Assembly (NCBI GenBank): GCA_009801015.1
Contig: VHZZ01000361.1
Coordinates: forward strand, 120,163-140,968
Source of the DNA: Silene noctiflora
Taxonomy: Eukaryota > Streptophyta > Magnoliopsida > Caryophyllales > Caryophyllaceae
DNA length: 20,806 bases
Reading direction: 5' to 3'
Positions 8,781 through 18,773 of this stretch are shown in pieces. Both the position numbers and the translations under genes were made by a program. Position 1 is the first letter of the stretch. The number at the start of each line of letters is the position of its first letter. The notes below the pieces were generated by a model. The model had not been told where the DNA came from and made no database searches. It saw only the letters and a program-made list of their open reading frames with translations.

Positions 8781-9436
8781 TTATACAAAAGAAAGTGAGA
8801 CCTTCTCTAGTATTTGCAAAGCATCTTTCATTGAGGGTCTCTTTTGTGGCACCAAAGCTGCACAACTAAAGCCCAACTTAAATATACCCATCATGGCTTC
8901 TTCTTTGCCCTGTATTTCGGCCCTTAGTCCAACATCCGCTATTCTTAGAACCCAATATCTATCCTCGACCCCAGAACTCGGTGTCCATTGACCCAATTCC
9001 CGATCCAAGTACACCTTTCCTGTAAGAAGCTCCAACAACACAATTCCGAAAGAGTACACATCCCATTTTGGGCTTGGCTTTAGGTTTTTCAATGACTCAG
9101 GAGCTAGGTACGGTGATCCAGCCCCGTTTGTGCCGAACGGGTTTATGTACGGGCTGCCGCTGATAGAGAGATCTTGAGTTCCGTCATATGAGCCCATTGA
9201 CCTTTTGCTCCCAAATTGACGGGATGACTTGGAGCTATTATTGCCATAGACAAGCAAGCTTAGCCCAAGATCGCTTATGAGAGGTTCCATGTCTTGGGTC
9301 AATAGGATGTTGCTTGGTTTGATGTTAGCATGTACATATCTCTTCTCATGAATGTAGGATAAGCCTCTGGCAACTCCTCTTGCGATTCGCAGTCGAACTT
9401 CTAGAGGCAGATGGTATGGTGTAGAACCGCTTTTTT
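8781..9436 (-). CDS. Exon 2 of the LRR receptor-like kinase
   Basis: 656 bp encoding the rest of the kinase from KKSGSTPYHLPLEVRLRIA to DALQILEKVSLSFV and TAA. The acceptor reads TTTTTCTAATTATAG|AAAAAAGC. Its phase (two bases complete codon 572) fits the exon 1 donor exactly. It contains the HAN, DLG and APE motifs and the helix WDVYSFGIVLLELLTGK. Confidence 0.9.
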
Positions 9437-12400
9437 CTATAATTAGAAAAAGATAAAATATTATTTTAAGCTAACCTCAAAAAAAACATGTAATAGTGAA
9501 AGAAAAAAGTAACTCCACAAAAGCAAAATCACAATGAAAAGAGATTGAAAACCATAAATAAAAGGCTATCTAAAGTCTAAACCACCCATTAATTAAGGTG
9601 TTCTAGGGACTTTTAACACTCAAAAGGGCAACCATCCCTTTCCTTAGCAACATGAACATTCCTTATGGCGGAATGTTATCTTTAAATCATAGGAAAACAT
9701 GCATTAGTGAAAGAAAAAGTTAACGCTATTGAACGAACAAAAGACGGTATAGAAAGCAATTTCACAATGAAAAGAAGATGAATATCATAAAAGAGGGTAT
9801 AAAGCTCCCTTTAATTATGGAGTTCTAAGATACTTTAAGCACTTTCCTTAGCTTCATGAATATCCCTTATCTATGCCAGAATGAGAGCGAGTCAAAGAAG
9901 ACGAAACAATTAAAAAGTTCCAACACCGGTTTTAAGTACTTGTTATCTTTACTGATTAAAACAGTCATGCGGCACGTTTAAGAGTATGTCTCCCTTGAGA
10001 CGGTCTCAACATAAGATGAGAAAATGTCAACATTTTTTAATAGACAGTGATCATTTAATAATAAAATGTTATTACTAACGTTATCACTTTTTAACATAGA
10101 ATTAACGGGAAATAATTTAGGTGACGGAAAATTACTTAGAGTGAAAGTTAGGAAAACAATTTTGGGTCCATAACAAAACAAGCATGCATGGCATTTCATG
10201 ATAGTATTGTTTTATCCTCTGATTTTAGAGGGTAATATTGGAGGAACAAAAATTGAATAGAATAGACCCACAGGCCACCAGTCCACCACCACTAAGACAA
10301 ATTATTGAGATTTCAGTCTAAAGTACTGCAGTTTTCATGATTATCTAATTTGTCCTAGATATGTTCTTGTCTTCTATATTAGCCCGTGACACAAGGGCCA
10401 AGGAATTAAATTGATGGGTGCAAAAAAATTTCAGAAATCTGATGGAATTTGTTTTTAACATTCTAATTATAGGAAGCATACAAGAATAATTATAGGGTAA
10501 GAAACTAGGAGAGCTAGTTCACAGGTGCTTATTATTAGATTGCGACTAATTACCGAAAATAGTAGAGACCGAGTCTGTAGACTATGGAGGACCTCTAAAA
10601 TTTTGTTCATGGAGTTCCCGATACGGCCAGGTATTGGGCATAACCTTTGATACATAAACTATCACCGATCTGAGCCTCTTCGGTATTATGGTTGATGAGT
10701 GAACTCTTACTAAGCCAAGTCCGTGGCATTATGCCAGCCCTTAATTAAGGGTTACTTTTATAATTCAGGAAAATTACTTTCACAGTTTCACCCAACTCAT
10801 ATAGCCAAGAGTACATCAGTACATGTACATGTAAAATACAAAAGAAAATTACAGTAGAAAACAGGCGAAAACTACAGGTTTTACCTGTGGAGTACAACTA
10901 CAAGTGTACAAACTTTCGCCCAAATTTTCAACTATTGTCTGACAGAATATCTTTCATGAGACCGTACTGTTTACCTACTACTCTACTAGTTACATTGAAT
11001 CCAACCTTATTATTTATAGTCGTGATTTACCGTAGACTAAGTTTGCGTTCTTTTGAACTGAACTGATGAATTCTTATTAAATGATAATAAATTGAGGTGA
11101 AATGAAAAGAAATTAAATCCAAAAAACACAGGTTACTATAAATTTTCAACACTTGTTGTGCATGGTATAATAGCTGATGCACTTTATTTAACCCTATTAT
11201 TTAAATGAGATATAAGCTATTATGAGGTCGTAAGACCATATAACGGTTTTACAACGACAACAGTCTTACAAGAGAAGTAGTGAACTGTTACATACTGTAA
11301 TACTGTCATTGTTTTTTGACTAACTGCTGTTCCGTGACCGTAATCATTCCACTAAACTACTTTAGACAAATATCACAGGTTTTTAGGAGTTAAGTCAGGA
11401 AGAGCGTACCAAAGCAATGTCATTATAGCGCATGTTTATTAATGTCCTCATAGTAAACTACAAATTAAAACAGTAGCAAATGTCCACAAAATTGCTGATT
11501 AATCCTAGGAAATGACCCATTAAACAATGTTTTTCTCAAGTGTTATTTCATGAGCTAAACACTTATTTGTTCTTTATTCTTGCTGATTCGGACACTCGCG
11601 CCTTAATCGAAAGCTTGTCATTTACCTAATCCAAAGACAAACTACTACCTAATCAATTCACTATCACAACCCCTCCCTCCACCTTCCTTCATAAATCATA
11701 ACTAATCTTAACATGCCAAATTTGTGAAAACAACACTTCAAATACATAGCAGTCCAGAACAAATTTAATAAATGCCAAAAGTCATTTTATCGTCGACTCC
11801 AGTCATTATTGGGTAAATTAGTTTATACTTGCATAGTTGCATTAGAAGCCGTTCTGTCATTTTATTAACGAAAGTCTCGTATAAATAAACCTCGCCTCAC
11901 AAGCAACTTACTCGTAAAAAAATACTCCTCCTAGTTCTAGTAGATTGGTGATGAGCAAAGTTAACCATGGAATGGGCAAACTCATGAAGATCTTTAAAAC
12001 ATTAAGCAAAATTACTCGCACTTAAGATGGCTAACCCTACCACTCAAAATAACAATATCAACTAGCAACCAATAAATTTTACTCTGTATGTAATACGCCG
12101 AGTAATTAAAAATTTCGCACCTTTTCTACAAGCAAGTTACTTATATTACTGATTCGCCCGTAAAATTACCAATTTATGTTTTAACCCCGGAACTTAAATT
12201 CAACTCTGTCAGTGGTCACAACAAGTACTGAGTAATTTGAAACAAAGCATACATCAATAATAGACCATTATACTGACAAGTGACTATATTCTTATGTATA
12301 CTATTTGACACGGATACGGATATACCCATCCTAAATGAGAATTTGTGATTCTAGAATTGTATGCAAGCATAATCAATCAGCATTAAAACCAAAAATCAAT

Positions 12401-14195
12401 CAATTTCATCAAAGCACAAAACTTTCAATTCAAAATTAACAAAAACTAAAAATAAAACATAAAGAAATGAAGAGAACTTACTGAAAGCAGAAGAAGCAAG
12501 GCTGCCATTAGAGATATAATCATAGATAACAAGCTTTTCATCAGCTGCCCAATAAAACCCGCGAAGACGAACCAAATTCGGATGTCGAATCTTAGCAATA
12601 CCCTTAACATGTCCATCAAAATCCTTCAATTTATCACACCCAATTTCCCCTAATCTCCTTACTGCAAATGTACTCCCATCCTGTAACACTGCCTTGTACA
12701 CTATACTTGACCCACTTGCTCCCAATATATACGCTGACGCCTTCAACAGCGTCTCCGCCTCCATCTCCGTCTCTCCGTCCACCATCACCAGCTCCCCACC
12801 ACCGCCACCACCACTACCCACATTTCCGCCCTTATCAGTTTTCTCAGCACCTTTGTCGTGATATCCGCATTCCTCGCTATCTGAACTAGTCCTAGACTCC
12901 GTTGTAGCCCCGTCGGTTTCGCTCTCATTCCCTCTCAGGCATTTACTCAAACATTTGGTGTGCATCTTGTTGTTCGGAACAATGACAGCTGAACTGACAT
13001 TGTTGATTTGTACCATGAAATTGTCGTTAGTAACACCAATCTTCCCGCCAAAATTACCCGCTTTTTTATTAATATTATTATTGTTACTATCATGATTTTC
13101 TTTGTGTTCCTCATTTTTCTTTTTTCTCAACTGATAAAGGTACAGAAATACTGCACCTAAAACCCCAACCCCTGCTAAATCCGCCAAAGTTATACCAACA
13201 ATGGTACCGGGTTTTAACCCACTACGCCCATTCGGAGCTGCAGACCCGCCATCACTGCTCGATCCCGAACCCGAGTTCACGGGTTTGGGGATCACAGCAA
13301 TGGCAGGCGAAATAGATGAAGTAACATTTGGAGGACCAGAAAAAGTTGAAGGAATAATACACAAACTTTTCAACGGTTTCCCACATAACTCTTGATTACC
13401 CGCCAAAAAATCCGGGTTTTGACCCGAGAACGGTTTCGACCCGGGTATTTGACCCGTCAAATTATTAAACGACAAATCAATTGTCGTATTTTCCGGTACA
13501 CCGGAGACGAACTCCGCCGGAATTTCGCCGGAGATTCTGTTGTTAGAAAGATTCAAGTATCTTAAAACGGGTCCGACACCAAGATCCGACGGCAGGGACC
13601 CATTAAATAAATTAGATGAAAGATCAAGGACTTGAAGAGAATCAGAAAAATTACTAGGGATGGCCCCAGTAAAATAATTTCCTTTCAAGGACAAAACCGT
13701 CAAATTGTCAAATTTTAACGGGAAGTCCTTAGGGATGGGCCCACCAAATGCATTATCAGAGAGGTTTAGGTAAGTTAATGAGGAGTGTGAAAAGACGGGA
13801 ATGCCCCCGGAAATTACGTTGGATGAAAGGGAAAGAACGTTAAGGGTAGTTGAGTTAAATAATGTGGAAGGTAAAGTGCCGTTAAAGAAGTTGTTTGATA
13901 AATCTAGGTGTTGTAAATGTTGCATGAGACCAATATCGGGTGGGATTGAACCTAAGAGTTGAGTACCGGTGAGGGAGAGTGTTATTACGTTGAAATCGGC
14001 GTCACAAATGACGCCGGTCCATGAACATGGGTATTCGTCAAGGTAATCCCATGAGGTTAGGGTCGAGTTCGGGTCGTTTAGGATGGAGGATTTTAAGGTT
14101 AGGAGGTGTGTGCCATCTATGTTTAGGGGGTTAATTGAGGTGAAGTGAAGGAAAGTGAAGAATAATGTGGTGAGGACAATGAAATTTGATGACAT
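8781..14195 (-). CDS. LRR receptor-like (pseudo)kinase, two exons
   Basis: Predicted 789-residue plasma-membrane receptor-like kinase, joined from 14195-12482 and 9436-8781. Order: signal peptide (about 1-24), LRR N-terminal cap with CSWTGVIC (57-64), about seven leucine-rich repeats (70-255), a Cys pair near 271-279, a Ser/Gly-rich linker, one membrane helix (about 330-356) followed by RKKK, a long acidic/Asn/Gly juxtamembrane region, and a kinase domain (about 485-785). The architecture matches LRR-RLK subfamily III, for example Arabidopsis At4g34220 or At4g37250; the exact orthologue is inference. The glycine loop is degenerate (LGASGSSIVY, 491-500), the VAIK lysine is Arg513, the C-helix Glu is apparently His529, HRD is HAN (607-609) and DFG is DLG (627-629), while the APE motif is kept. 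Catalysis is therefore unlikely; such proteins usually act as scaffolds or co-receptors. Start: first ATG, directly before the signal peptide. Confidence 0.92.
9483..9893. repeat. Diverged tandem duplication inside the intron
   Basis: Two roughly 200-bp direct copies, at about 9483-9690 and 9693-9893. Shared landmarks in the same order are AACATG(T/C)A-TTAGTGAAAGAAAAA-type sequence, TCACAATGAAAAGA, a TTAATTA(A/T)GG-like block, GTTCTA, ACTTT, TTTCCTTAGC(A/T)-CATGAA and a CCTTAT...GAATG end. Small gaps separate the landmarks, so the duplication is old. Confidence 0.75.
9995..10009. repeat. 15-bp palindrome TTGAGACGGTCTCAA
   Basis: Perfect 7-bp arms around a central G. GAGACGGTCTCA-type palindromes are common at plant MITE ends, but I could not pair this one with a second terminus. 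Confidence 0.6.
10864..10920. repeat. Predicted three-way junction fold in the intron
   Basis: An outer 7-bp stem GGCGAAA/TTTCGCC (10864-10870 with 10914-10920) encloses two perfect hairpins. One is ACAGGT/ACCTGT with a 3-nt loop (10874-10888). The other is GTACA/TGTAC with an 8-nt loop (10892-10909). It can form in either strand's RNA or as a DNA cruciform. No RNA family is recognised. Confidence 0.6.
12482..14195 (-). CDS. Exon 1 of the LRR receptor-like kinase
   Basis: 1,714 bp encoding residues 1-571 plus the first base of codon 572. It covers the ectodomain, membrane helix and the N-lobe through VIYDYISNGSLASSAF. The donor is TTCA|GTAAGTTC with GT at 12481-12480. The frame stays open past the donor to 12396, but those residues (SKFSSFLYVLF...) do not continue the kinase fold, whereas exon 2 does. 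Confidence 0.9.
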
Positions 14196-14377
14196 TGTTT
14201 TGTTGAGTTGGGTTGGTTAGTCAACATTTGAGGTCATGGGGTGAGGTGATATAGAGAGAGGAGATGAAGGGAAAGAGGGTGAACTACTTTGGGAGTGAAA
14301 TGGGAAGGAGATTAAGTAAGGTGAAGTTTTGGTGAAATTGATTTGGTGGACCAAAAATGAAAGGAGAAATGGGAGTG
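14196..14377 (-). promoter_or_regulatory. Predicted 5' UTR of the receptor-like kinase
   Basis: On the minus strand this stretch is rich in C and T (CTCTCTCTATATCACCTCACC and CACTCCC-type runs), a common feature of plant leader sequences, and leads into AACAAAACAATG at the start codon. The transcription start is not determined. Confidence 0.45.
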
Positions 14378-14385
14378 TATTTATG
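14378..14385 (-). promoter_or_regulatory. Candidate TATA box (CATAAATA) of the receptor-like kinase
   Basis: On the minus strand, ACATAAATACAC lies about 185 bp upstream of the ATG, with pyrimidine-rich sequence downstream where a start site would fall. It is the best TATA-like match in the region but not a perfect consensus. Confidence 0.4.
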
Positions 14386-14660
14386 TTAGATGGTGGGTGG
14401 TGGTGGTACTAGTTTGGGATAATGATGGGAAGAGGAGGGAAAGGGAGTTAAGAGGGTTTGGGACAAGGTGTGTTGTGTTTTGGTGTGATGGAGCCAAATG
14501 TGGATATGTTTGCACTTGTTTGTTCACATTAGGGGGACCTCTTTAACTCAATGTGAGGGATTGGGACTTTGGAGTTAGTTTTTAAATGGAGTGGGGAGGA
14601 ATTGAGAAATTGGTTCTCTTGAATGTTTATACATGATGGTATATGGTAGTAGATTGCAAC
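14386..14660. other. Upstream promoter region of the receptor-like kinase
   Basis: GT-rich on the + strand (GGTGGGTGGTGGTGGTAC near 14390). No further element or gene could be assigned. Confidence 0.4.
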
Positions 14661-14819
14661 TAGGTCTTGGCAAATGGGTAGATCGAGTCGAGTTTGGGTT
14701 GGGTTGGCTATTTTTAACTTATTTGCGCATAATTGTTAGTTTGTAATAATCTACATTTGGGACGGATTGAATGGGTTGGGTTAATTAGGGTTCTGATCGG
14801 GTCAGTTTTGTTAGGTCTA
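14661..14819. mobile_element. Second hAT-like MITE, related to 7180-7581
   Basis: Ends TAGGTCTTGGCAAA and, inverted, TAGACCTAACAAAA are diverged forms of the TAGACCTGGCAAA terminus at 7180. The 159-bp unit is flanked by a perfect 8-bp duplication ATTGCAAC (14653-14660 and 14820-14827). The interior has GGGTTGGGTT and GATCGGGTCAG, the same kind of GGGT-rich filler in opposite orientation. Confidence 0.65.
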
Positions 14820-14828
14820 ATTGCAACT

Positions 14829-15816
14829 GGGATCGTCTTCTCTAGTAATTGGAGCGATCCAATACTTCAGCAGGTATCAATCCCTCCTTTCTCTCTTACA
14901 AAGGTAACGTACATCTCTACTTATTGAAGAGGATCATATCTCTATAGATTGGATATGAGTTTTTTTTTAATATAGAGCATATAAAAAAAATGAGAGTTAT
15001 GGTGAGTTTTAGTAATAATTGTTTTTTTTTTGCAACCGTGATAATAGTTGAATGTTGATTTTGGTCCTCATCATAAATTATTCATTTTTTATAGAGCAAA
15101 TGTGCAACACTATGGCCATAAATCGTATAGTTTCTAGTGAATTTGAAGTTTATTTCCCTTTATCATAATGTGTGATGTTCATATACCAGATGCACATTGT
15201 GTTATTCTTTTTGATTAATTTTAATTTATTTCAGTTCAACTCAACTCCGTTCACTTTAGCTGAACTCAGCTCTATTAAAATTAATGTTTGCATTTGCTTC
15301 ATTCACCAATTCAGTTTAACTCAATTCTGTTCAGTTCAGCTCTGTTTCATTCAACACTGAAGTTTAAAGCTTCATTACAATAGAATAGTTAATGTTTGTT
15401 TTTCTAAGTAATAGCTGTTTCGAAAGTTCACCTTCTTAACAATTTCAAATAAGCTTTATAAAACCATGATCTATGTAAGGAAAGATTGTTAAAAAGAATT
15501 TCATTTTCTCACAGGATTTGATTTTTACTTGTTCCACCTTTCTATGAATGTTATAGAAACCATGCTTTTTTGCAAGGACTAAACCTAATTCTAATACTCC
15601 GTAATCAATAAGAGCATTACATTGACATGCAATTTATAAAAATTGGCACGTTAGTACTAGGAAAGAAAATCATTTGTGCTTCCTATAATTGCATCGTCCA
15701 TGTCTTCATTTTCTTGATATTTATATAAAACCAGTGATTAGCCTTAGCTTACACTTTTGCAAGTACTGGATTGTGTTTCTAACTTGCGAGACAAACTTAA
15801 GAGAGGTTGAAACTTG
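14829..15816. other. Intergenic stretch with a degenerate TTCAGTTCA repeat
   Basis: No gene seen. At about 15228-15356 the sequence is built from short degenerate units such as TTCAGTTCAACTCAACTC and TTCAGTTCAGCTCTG. The remainder is AT-rich and unremarkable. Confidence 0.5.
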
Positions 15817-15818
15817 TA

Positions 15819-16024
15819 CTCCTTACGTCTCAGTCATTTGTTGTCCCTTTTCATTTTTGGGTGTCTTAGTCAATTGTTGTCCCACTATTTTAAGAATAAA
15901 TTTGATGAACAATTTAATCATTTACACTCAATTTGGTCCACTTGTCATTTAGTAACTAGCCCTCTCCTCTTTCCTGGTCTTTGGGCCAAAACTAAAGGAC
16001 AACAATTGACCGAGGGGGAAGGAG
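15819..16024. mobile_element. Stowaway-type MITE, copy 1
   Basis: Ends CTCCTTACGTCTCAGTCA and (inverted) CTCCTTCCCCCTCGGTCA, both continuing into ATTTGTTGTCC/ATTGTTGTCC, and flanked by TA on both sides (15817-15818, 16025-16026). It is 206 bp and non-coding; the overlapping open frames are spurious. The inner TTTTCATTTTTGGGTGTCT segment matches copy 2 at 18408-18615 in opposite orientation. Confidence 0.8.
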
Positions 16025-16026
16025 TA

Positions 16027-16802
16027 ACTTATAACTATAACAACCTTGCCCTACCGAGCAACCATCTTAGCATATACAGAGTACTTGATTAACTTAAAAG
16101 TGTTGAAGATAATTTGGTTTAACTGAGTTTATTTAGCTTAATCAAATATTTATCTCAAAATTAACAACTTCTTTCTACTAAACATTGAGAATTTGAGACT
16201 AATTTTTGTTAAGTGGGTGAGATTAGGGTAAATGGGTCATTCAGTTCAGTTTTAGACCGAGGTAGCTAACCCAGTTCGGTTTTTAATCGGGTTACTTGGC
16301 CTTATTTTCAATTTTTATTTGATTTCGATCGGACTCATTTTGGTTAGTCAGTTTATCGATCGGTTTATGCTATTTCGAGTCATGTATGATTCGGGTCGAG
16401 TCAATATCAATTTATGGGAGTTTTGAGTCATATTTTTTTTGAGTTGACAGTCAAATAATTGGCATAATGATCCTTATGATTTTAAATTTGTATGTAATAA
16501 TTTAAAATAGTAATAAATAATTTATCAATGAAAAAACAACAAGATAAACAATAAAAAAAAAAAAAAAGTCAAAAACTCCAACTAAAAACTCTAAATTTTT
16601 CATTGTCTAGACTCTATCGGGAACGACCGCCTGTGCTAATCTACCATTGGAATTCTGAACGCAACCTGACACAATATTCTAGCCATCCATGTACAAAGCA
16701 TATTAATATTCCACACTTAGCCAAAATCCTCGTCTTCACGTAAAAAATAGTGAAATTTAATTCATAGACTAAAGAATAGCATACAAATAACACTCATTCT
16801 TA
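16027..16802. other. Intergenic stretch
   Basis: No gene seen. At about 16200-16400 there are degenerate TCGGTTT/CGGGT-type motifs resembling the filler of the hAT-like MITEs but without termini. An A-run lies at about 16553-16567. Confidence 0.45.
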
Positions 16803-17092
16803 GGTGTCGTTTGGTTGCCATGGTAGAATTAATCTCCCGTTAATTTTAAAAACACGTGAATTGAAGAATTCATGTGAATTCCTTAAAACTCGTTTGGTTA
16901 ACATGACGGAAATAAATGGACACAGGAATTTCCAACTACGGGCTAGGTAATTAAACTTCTCCATTATGGAGGAGTTCACAACTCCTAGGAAAAAAAAAAT
17001 CATGGGATTTTGGGCAATCAAACAACTCTATTTTTGCCAATTCATAGGATTTTTCAATTCCTCCACATTTTGAGTGGCAACCAAACGAGGTC
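16803..17092. mobile_element. Tourist/Harbinger-like MITE
   Basis: Terminal inverted repeats GGTGTCGTTTGGTTGCCA and TGGCAACCAAACGAGGTC are flanked by TTA on both sides (16800-16802, 17093-17095). The 3-bp TTA duplication and the GTTTGGTTG-type terminus are hallmarks of PIF/Harbinger-derived MITEs. It is 290 bp with no coding capacity. Confidence 0.8.
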
Positions 17093-17101
17093 TTATTTCA
17101 A

Positions 17102-17262
17102 ACGGCAACTATCCGTCTTAACCTTAAGACGGATAGTTGCCTCTCACACACTTGCAACTGGGGAGGCAAGTGGATGGAAAATGGATAGTCCCACTTGCCT
17201 CTCACTTGCAAGTGTGTGAGAGGGTCACTATCCATCTTAAGGTTAAGACGGATAGTGGCCGT
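17102..17262. mobile_element. Foldback element with nested palindromes
   Basis: The whole 161 bp is an inverted repeat: about 70-bp arms (17104-17173 and 17191-17260) around a short loop. Each arm starts with its own palindrome: 17104-17141 is perfect (18-bp arms, 2-nt centre) and 17223-17260 has two mismatches. Further paired blocks are 17142-17157 with 17206-17221 (16 bp, perfect) and 17163-17173 with 17191-17201 (11 bp, perfect). It starts a few bases after the Tourist-like MITE. Confidence 0.8.
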
Positions 17263-17276
17263 CTTAAGCAAGACGG
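17259..17276. repeat. Small hairpin CCGTCTT/AAGACGG
   Basis: Perfect 7-bp arms with an AAGC loop, overlapping the right end of the foldback element. It reuses the CCGTCTTAA motif of the foldback arms. Confidence 0.65.
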
Positions 17277-17343
17277 ACACTACAAATAATTATACAAATA
17301 ATAAGGACAACAAATTACCAATCCCCTGACGCCGTAGAAAGTA

Positions 17344-17371
17344 CGTTGTCCGTTGTCCGTTGTCCGTTGCC
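17344..17371. repeat. 7-bp tandem repeat (CGTTGTC) x4
   Basis: Four consecutive units, CGTTGTC three times and then CGTTGCC. Short microsatellite-like tract with no evident function. Confidence 0.85.
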
Positions 17372-18293
17372 CAACAATCTTGGGTTTCCAGTTTAATTAA
17401 TTAGTGGAAACAATATAAAACGCCAAATTAACATTGTAAAATATACTTTCTAACTTTTTCGGCCGTCTCATTATTTATTGACCTTTGATTAATAACCTTT
17501 TTATTATTGAATATTCTTTTACCAAGGTTAAGTCGTTGATACTTGATATATCTATTAATTGTCCACGCACGTAACATGTTAAACATGGCCAGCAGGTCAC
17601 GAGTCAGGTAAAGTTCAAACTGGGCCTAGAAACACTGTCCTTGAATTAGCCATATTATTGGTGTGGTCAGACTGGTTCTTGCTTAACCATAACCTTGTTC
17701 GAGCCCATCTCAATCCAAGTGCGGGTTGAGTTGGGATGGTGGCGTGCCTAGCGCCTTGGAAAAGATGACCCAAAAAGCCGGGCAGGGTCGTGCCTTGGGC
17801 CAGATGGCCCAATTCTAATGCAAGTACACTTGAAATTCAATATTTTTGAATTTTTTTGGCGCTAAGTAAAGAGTTTTATATGTTTGGAATTTGGTGAAAT
17901 AAACTAGTTGTATTGTAAATTTCTTGTAATTTTGTTGTTTAGTGTTTGAATTCATGTACGACGGTCTTAATCCATCGCACACATGTCACGTTAGTACCAT
18001 AAAATTCATTTTCATCGATACTTGGTGGTCATATAAGTAAACTGCACGACGATATATCCGTTCATTTTAACTGAAATTGTTTAGTTTAAATTCAGTAAAA
18101 TTAAGTTGAAATTAAGCTCAAACGAGCTATATAGTTTATTATTTTGACTTTTCTTTGTGCATCCATATCCAACACTTAACATTAAGACATTTGGCCTCAT
18201 TTTAAGCCAAAATATGCGTACTTTTTGTGCAAATTGTCACATCTAGCACTTAAAATTCTACCTGGATCGGATACTTGTAAACGAGTCTAACTA
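17372..18293. other. Intergenic stretch with one arm of a long-range inverted repeat
   Basis: No gene seen. The 23 bp at 17555-17577 recur inverted at 18345-18367. Open frames near 17615-17812 have no domain content. The rest is AT-rich. Confidence 0.45.
17555..17577. repeat. Left arm of 23-bp perfect inverted repeat
   Basis: TTAATTGTCCACGCACGTAA followed by CAT is the exact reverse complement of 18345-18367. Nearby GTTAAGTCGTTGAT also has a diverged inverted match at about 18324-18338, though in a different order relative to the 23-mer. Confidence 0.8.
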
Positions 18294-18407
18294 CTCCCTC
18301 TATTCGAACCAATGTTATACGATAGTCAACAACTTAATTGAAATATGTTACGTGCGTGGACAATTAACATATGGAGTTGGTTTGCGCGGTGGAGTTACAA
18401 TATTGTA
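18294..18407. mobile_element. Stowaway-type left end, interrupted
   Basis: TA followed by CTCCCTCTATTCGAACCAATG is a Stowaway-type left end. The element carries the right arm of the 23-bp inverted repeat (18345-18367) and is entered at 18406 by the 18408-18615 MITE. Its own right end was not identified. Confidence 0.45.
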
Positions 18408-18615
18408 CTATCTCTGTCCCGGTCATTTGTTGTCATTTGGTTTTGGCACAAAGATCAAGGAAAGAGGAGGAAGTCAATTATAAGATGACAGATAGACTAA
18501 ATTGAATGTGAAAGATCAAATTACTCATCAAATGCAATCCTAAAATAGAAAGGATAACAATTCATTGAGACACCCAAAAATGGAAAAGGACAACAAATAA
18601 TCGGGACGGAGGGAG
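18408..18615. mobile_element. Stowaway-type MITE, copy 2
   Basis: Ends CTATCTCTGTCCCGGTCA and (inverted) CTCCCTCCGTCCCGATTA both lead into TTTGTTGTC. TA flanks both sides (18406-18407, 18616-18617). It is 208 bp, almost the length of copy 1. The segment GACACCCAAAAATGGAAAAG is the inverted counterpart of copy 1's interior, so the two are one family in opposite orientations. Confidence 0.8.
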
Positions 18616-18773
18616 TATACGGTTTTTGCATAAGACTCGCTAATTATACACCATAGTACCCGTACACCCACCAGTTCTTGAGAGTGGCCGTTTTTTTTTT
18701 CAATTGAATGTGCACTATATCACAGGTAAGAATTGAGCCCATAATTTTATGATTAGAGTAAATAAATCACCTA

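Larger units (their letters stand above)
9437..12481 (-). other. 3,045-bp intron of the receptor-like kinase
   Basis: A GT-AG intron interrupting the kinase domain just after the hinge region. It contains a diverged tandem duplication near the acceptor (9483-9893), a small palindrome at 9995-10009 and a three-stem fold at 10864-10920. From about 10930 to 12400 I see only AT-rich unique-looking sequence. A 62-codon open frame at 10467-10655 has no recognisable feature. No transposon with clear termini and duplication is visible in the intron. Confidence 0.85.

Noticed and set aside
10467..10655. 62-codon minus-strand open frame in the intron
   Set aside because: No domain, no splice support and ordinary length for chance in this sequence; not needed to complete the kinase.
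11921..11950. TACTCCTCCTAGTTCTAGTAG as a Stowaway end
   Set aside because: Only loosely similar to the consensus, with no matching opposite end or clear TA-flanked unit.
12396..12481. Continuation of the kinase exon 1 reading frame to 12396 as a 599-residue protein
   Set aside because: A good GT donor lies at 12481 and the phase fits the downstream kinase exon exactly; the read-through tail does not resemble a kinase.
15689..16092. Overlapping 87- and 92-codon open frames
   Set aside because: They run through a Stowaway-type MITE and show no protein features.
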